Origin: JAFARE01 sp035566535
GTDB taxonomy: Bacteria > Chloroflexota > Dormibacteria > Aeolococcales > Aeolococcaceae
Assembly: GCA_035566535.1 (NCBI GenBank)
Contig: DATMRA010000155.1
Span: 1-8,096 of the forward strand
Direction of reading: 5' to 3'
DNA length: 8,096 bases
The stretch's first letter is position 1; each line of letters begins with the position of its first letter. Of the stretch, positions 6,490-8,096 are shown piece by piece. Both the position numbers and the translations under genes were made by a program. The notes below the pieces were generated by a model. It was given only the letters and a program-made list of their open reading frames with translations. It was not told the origin of the DNA and ran no database searches.

Positions 6490-6604
6490 CGCGAGTCGCC
6501 CTCGGTGCGGCGGCTAATCCATCGACCGCGGGAACCCGCCTGCGCCCGCGTTATCGAATCCTATAGGAACGTACCTGTAGGAACGCATCTGGGGAGCAGG
6601 TGGA
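6490..6604 (-). promoter_or_regulatory. Intergenic region upstream of the transporter operon, candidate promoter
   Basis: These 115 bp separate the stop of the lipoprotein gene from the first permease. On the minus strand a TAGGAT hexamer (6558-6563) fits the actinobacterial -10 pattern TANNNT, and GATAAC (6550-6555) is an alternative. No good -35 sits 16-18 bp upstream of either, which would fit an activator- or alternative-sigma-dependent promoter. No strong GC stem followed by a T-run is visible after the lipoprotein stop, so read-through from that gene is possible. Confidence 0.4.
6560..6587. repeat. Two tandem 14-bp repeats with internal palindrome (possible operator)
   Basis: CCTATAGGAACGTA (6560-6573) is followed directly by CCTGTAGGAACGCA (6574-6587), with 12 of 14 positions identical. 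The first copy contains the perfect 10-bp palindrome TCCTATAGGA (6559-6568), and the second copy carries a near-palindromic CCTGTAGG. The repeats overlap the candidate -10 and -35 area of the minus-strand transporter operon, where a regulator could bind. The repeat itself is directly visible, while the regulatory role is inference. Confidence 0.7.
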
Positions 6605-7123
6605 TCAGTAGCCGTATCCCGGGGTCGCGGTCGGGGTGCTGCCGGCGCCCGCGCCGGAGCCGCTTCCCGCTGTGGTGAGAGCCGGGGTCGCCGCGAACCA
6701 CATTCCCTGAATGCCCTGGCCGTTGGTCTGCCCCGCCGCGCTGTCGCCCGAATAGATGTGCAGTGGCCAGTTCTGATACGTCACCTCGGCCATGCCGTTC
6801 GGAAGGGTCGCCACGCCGAAGGTTCCCGAGGCGCCGCTGGGGGCCGAGGGCGCACCCGAGCTCGAGACGAGCGGAGGCCATGTCGTATTGCATGCGGAGT
6901 CGGCGGCGCACACGATCTTGCCGTCCTTCTCGGGCGTGAAGTAATACAGGGTGAAGCCCGCGCTGTTGGTCAGCACGGTTCCCAGCGAGGTCGAGCCGGT
7001 AGCCACGGTCCCGGATGCAGCGGAGCCGCCACTGCTGGATCCGCCCGTCGTCGTCGAGGACCCGCCACAGGCGGCAACCAGTGCGAGGCTCAGGCCTCCC
7101 ACGATCATCAGAGCTCTTTTCAC
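6605..7123 (-). CDS. Small secreted lipoprotein with Lipoprotein_15 (COG4315) repeats
   Basis: The protein is 172 aa and starts at GTG 7121-7123, which has a GGAGG site 8 nt upstream and begins a lipoprotein signal: K-R, a hydrophobic core, and lipobox L-V-A-A-C with Cys19. A Ser/Gly/Thr linker (20-46) is followed by two related repeats. The first is at about 47-85 ('AGFTLYYFTPEKDGK', then C72 and C78, then TWPPL). The second is at about 100-147 ('VTYQNWPLHIYSGDSAAGQTN', 'GQGIQGMWFAATP'). This pattern is that of the Lipoprotein_15 family, common in actinobacteria and proteobacteria and of unknown biochemical function. The C-terminal 25 residues are Ala/Gly/Ser/Thr/Pro-rich and end GYGY. The longer open frame back to 7444 is not coding because it overlaps DUF2277 antisense and lacks a start signal. 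The gene shares strand with the downstream transporter operon but is 115 bp away, and a functional link is unproven. Confidence 0.9.
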   Translation of the reverse strand: MKRALMIVGGLSLALVAACGGSSTTTGGSSSGGSAASGTVATGSTSLGTVLTNSAGFTLYYFTPEKDGKIVCAADSACNTTWPPLVSSSGAPSAPSGASGTFGVATLPNGMAEVTYQNWPLHIYSGDSAAGQTNGQGIQGMWFAATPALTTAGSGSGAGAGSTPTATPGYGY

Positions 7124-7131
7124 GGTGACAA

Positions 7132-7136
7132 CCTCC
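7132..7136 (-). promoter_or_regulatory. Ribosome binding site of the Lipoprotein_15 gene
   Basis: GGAGG on the minus strand ends 8 nt before GTG 7123. It selects the GTG that begins the lipoprotein signal peptide over upstream in-frame possibilities. Confidence 0.75.
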
Positions 7137-7162
7137 GTCCTAGGCAGTCTTGCTGTACGGGA

Positions 7163-7168
7163 AAGATA
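7163..7168 (-). promoter_or_regulatory. Candidate -10 box for the Lipoprotein_15 gene
   Basis: TATCTT on the minus strand fits TANNNT and would give a leader of roughly 30 nt containing the GGAGG site. No convincing -35 accompanies it, so this is tentative. Confidence 0.3.
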
Positions 7169-7178
7169 CGGCGGCCGG

Positions 7179-7207
7179 TTACTCCGCCTCCCCGCCCGCC
7201 GTATTCT
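7179..7207 (+). promoter_or_regulatory. Promoter of DUF2277 gene, predicted leaderless transcript
   Basis: TTACTC (7179-7184) and TATTCT (7202-7207) are separated by 17 bp. The -10 matches TANNNT, and 6 nt later comes the A of the start ATG (7214), exactly where transcription would begin. No Shine-Dalgarno lies in the 20 nt before the ATG. This arrangement is typical of actinobacterial leaderless genes. Confidence 0.6.
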
Positions 7208-7213
7208 GGACGC

Positions 7214-7429
7214 ATGTGCAGAAGCATCAAGACACTCCGTGGCGCCGAGCCCCCGGCGAGCGACGAGGAGATCCGGGCCGCGGCGCTCCAGTTCGTGCGC
7301 AAGGTCAGCGGCTATCGCGCTCCTTCGACCGCGAACCGGCCTGCCTTCGACGGCGCCGTCGACCAGGTCACCGAGACGACGGCTCGCCTGCTGGCCGAAC
7401 TGCGGACCCCCATGGCGAGATCTCGATGA
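7214..7429 (+). CDS. DUF2277 family small protein
   Basis: The protein is 71 aa and begins with the MCRSIKTL N-terminus diagnostic of DUF2277 (Pfam). After it come 'EPPASDEEIRAAALQFVRKVSG' (residues 12-33), 'PAFDGAVDQV' (43-52) and a Leu-rich helix (55-63). The family is small and of unknown function, widespread in actinobacteria and also found in other phyla. The conserved Cys2 and Arg3 next to the start show that ATG 7214 is the true start, although there is no ribosome binding site, consistent with leaderless translation. The predicted product is soluble, cytoplasmic and mostly helical, with no signal peptide. Its TGA overlaps the ATG of the following alpha/beta hydrolase (7426-7429), so the two are probably co-transcribed and translationally coupled. 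I do not assign a function. Confidence 0.9.
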   Translation: MCRSIKTLRGAEPPASDEEIRAAALQFVRKVSGYRAPSTANRPAFDGAVDQVTETTARLLAELRTPMARSR

Positions 7430-8096
7430 CCGCGACGCGCTCACGATCAGTCCGCCGCCTTTTCCGCACCGCTGCCGTCGCCGCGCTGGGGCTGACGGCG
7501 TGGGAGGTCCAGCGACGTCGTGACCTGCGCGCCGTCGAGGCGGACCCCGAGTGGCGCGAGCTCAACCATCCGCTCGACGGTCGGTCAAGTGTCGTGCGCG
7601 CCTCAGACGGTGTCCGGCTCCATGTCGAGACATTTGGCGCCGATGATGCCCCCGCCATCGTCCTGGTCCACGGCTGGACGTGCGACATCACGTTCTGGCA
7701 CTACCAGATTCGCGACCTCTCGCGGTACTTCCGCGTCATCGCTTACGACCAGCGCGGCCACGGCCGCAGCGACGTGCCCACCGGTGCCGACAGCTATACG
7801 GCCGATACGCTCGCGTCCGACCTGCAGAGCGTGCTCGACGCATCTGTTTCCGATGGACAGAAGTGCGTGGTCGCCGGCCACTCAATGGGCGGAATGACGA
7901 TCGTGGCGTGGGCGGGGCGGCATCCGGACATCGTCAAGTCGCGCCTCGCAGGGGCCGCGCTGATCAACACCGGTATGAATGAGCTGACGGCGCGCCTCCT
8001 CGTTCTCGGCCCGCGAGCGGGCGCGCGGGTGCACAACGCCGTGATCACGCCCCTGGTCACCGCGAGCCACGGGGTATCGACGCGATTCGAGCCGAT
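7426..8096 (+). CDS. Alpha/beta hydrolase with N-terminal membrane anchor (3' truncated by window)
   Basis: The frame is open from ATG 7426 to the window end (223 codons visible). An Arg-rich start and a short hydrophobic segment (about 14-26), followed by another Arg-rich stretch, suggest an N-terminal membrane anchor. The alpha/beta-hydrolase core begins at about residue 55. It contains the oxyanion-hole HGW (82-84), 'AYDQRGHGRSD' (106-116) typical of the family, and the nucleophile elbow GHSMGG with Ser153 (codon 7882-7884). The catalytic Asp and His should lie beyond the window. The closest general class is the AB_hydrolase_1 group (esterases, lipases, haloperoxidase-like and epoxide-hydrolase-like enzymes). 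The Ser nucleophile argues against epoxide hydrolase or dehalogenase, which use Asp. The substrate cannot be predicted. Its ATG overlaps the DUF2277 stop by ATGA, marking a two-gene unit. Confidence 0.92.
   Translation, partial: MTATRSRSVRRLFRTAAVAALGLTAWEVQRRRDLRAVEADPEWRELNHPLDGRSSVVRASDGVRLHVETFGADDAPAIVLVHGWTCDITFWHYQIRDLSRYFRVIAYDQRGHGRSDVPTGADSYTADTLASDLQSVLDASVSDGQKCVVAGHSMGGMTIVAWAGRHPDIVKSRLAGAALINTGMNELTARLLVLGPRAGARVHNAVITPLVTASHGVSTRFEP

Noticed and set aside
6566..6584. Two GGAAC motifs on the plus strand, as in SigE/SigH-type -35 elements
   Set aside because: They point into the antisense strand of the lipoprotein gene with no plus-strand gene downstream and no CGTT -10 at the right distance. 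The motif is explained by the tandem repeat.
6605..7444. Longer version of the Lipoprotein_15 protein starting at 7444
   Set aside because: The extension lies antisense to the DUF2277 gene. The true start, GTG 7123, has a GGAGG site and a lipoprotein signal peptide.
1..8096. tRNA, rRNA, riboswitch, CRISPR, IS or phage signatures
   Set aside because: I saw no repeat-spacer pattern, inverted-repeat-bounded transposase, tRNA cloverleaf or conserved riboswitch core. Intergenic gaps are all 115 bp or shorter.

Overview
The window is a dense, high-GC segment of a bacterial chromosome, most likely from an actinomycete (Actinomycetota). Codon third positions are strongly G/C. The secreted proteins carry actinobacterial-style lipoboxes. 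One gene appears to be transcribed as a leaderless mRNA from a TANNNT -10 box, which is common in this phylum. The first gene resembles the C-terminus of the mycobacterial acid-resistance protease MarP. I see no mobile elements, phage genes, rRNA, tRNA or CRISPR arrays, and the content reads as ordinary core or housekeeping-accessory chromosome.

Layout. (1) At 2-331 (+) lies the 3' end of a trypsin-like serine protease. (2) Converging on it with a 3-bp gap is a secreted L,D-transpeptidase (335-1714, -), which has a YkuD catalytic domain behind a long helical region I do not recognise. (3) A short divergent promoter region leads to a dihydrolipoamide-dehydrogenase-like flavoprotein (1792-3153, +). 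It keeps the redox-active Cys pair but lacks the usual C-terminal His-Glu dyad. (4) Converging on that with a 4-bp gap is a four-gene minus-strand operon (6489 down to 3158): permease, ATPase, permease and substrate-binding lipoprotein of a glycine betaine/choline/carnitine-type (OpuC/ProXVWZ/OsmF-like) ABC importer. The first three genes are joined by 4-nt ATGA overlaps. (5) Upstream on the same strand is a small lipoprotein of the Lipoprotein_15 (COG4315) type (6605-7123). The 115-bp gap between it and the transporter operon holds a 14-bp tandem repeat containing a perfect palindrome. (6) Diverging from the lipoprotein is a DUF2277 gene (7214-7429, +). It overlaps by ATGA an alpha/beta hydrolase that runs off the window end (7426-8096, +).

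Biologically, most identified products act at the envelope: proteolysis, peptidoglycan cross-linking, compatible-solute uptake and surface lipoproteins. The importer would work as two permeases in the membrane, an ATPase dimer in the cytoplasm and a lipid-anchored binding protein outside. I do not see a clear novel multi-gene system. The best leads are the operator-like tandem repeat, the leaderless DUF2277-hydrolase pair, the atypical flavoprotein active site and the unexplained N-terminal region of the L,D-transpeptidase.
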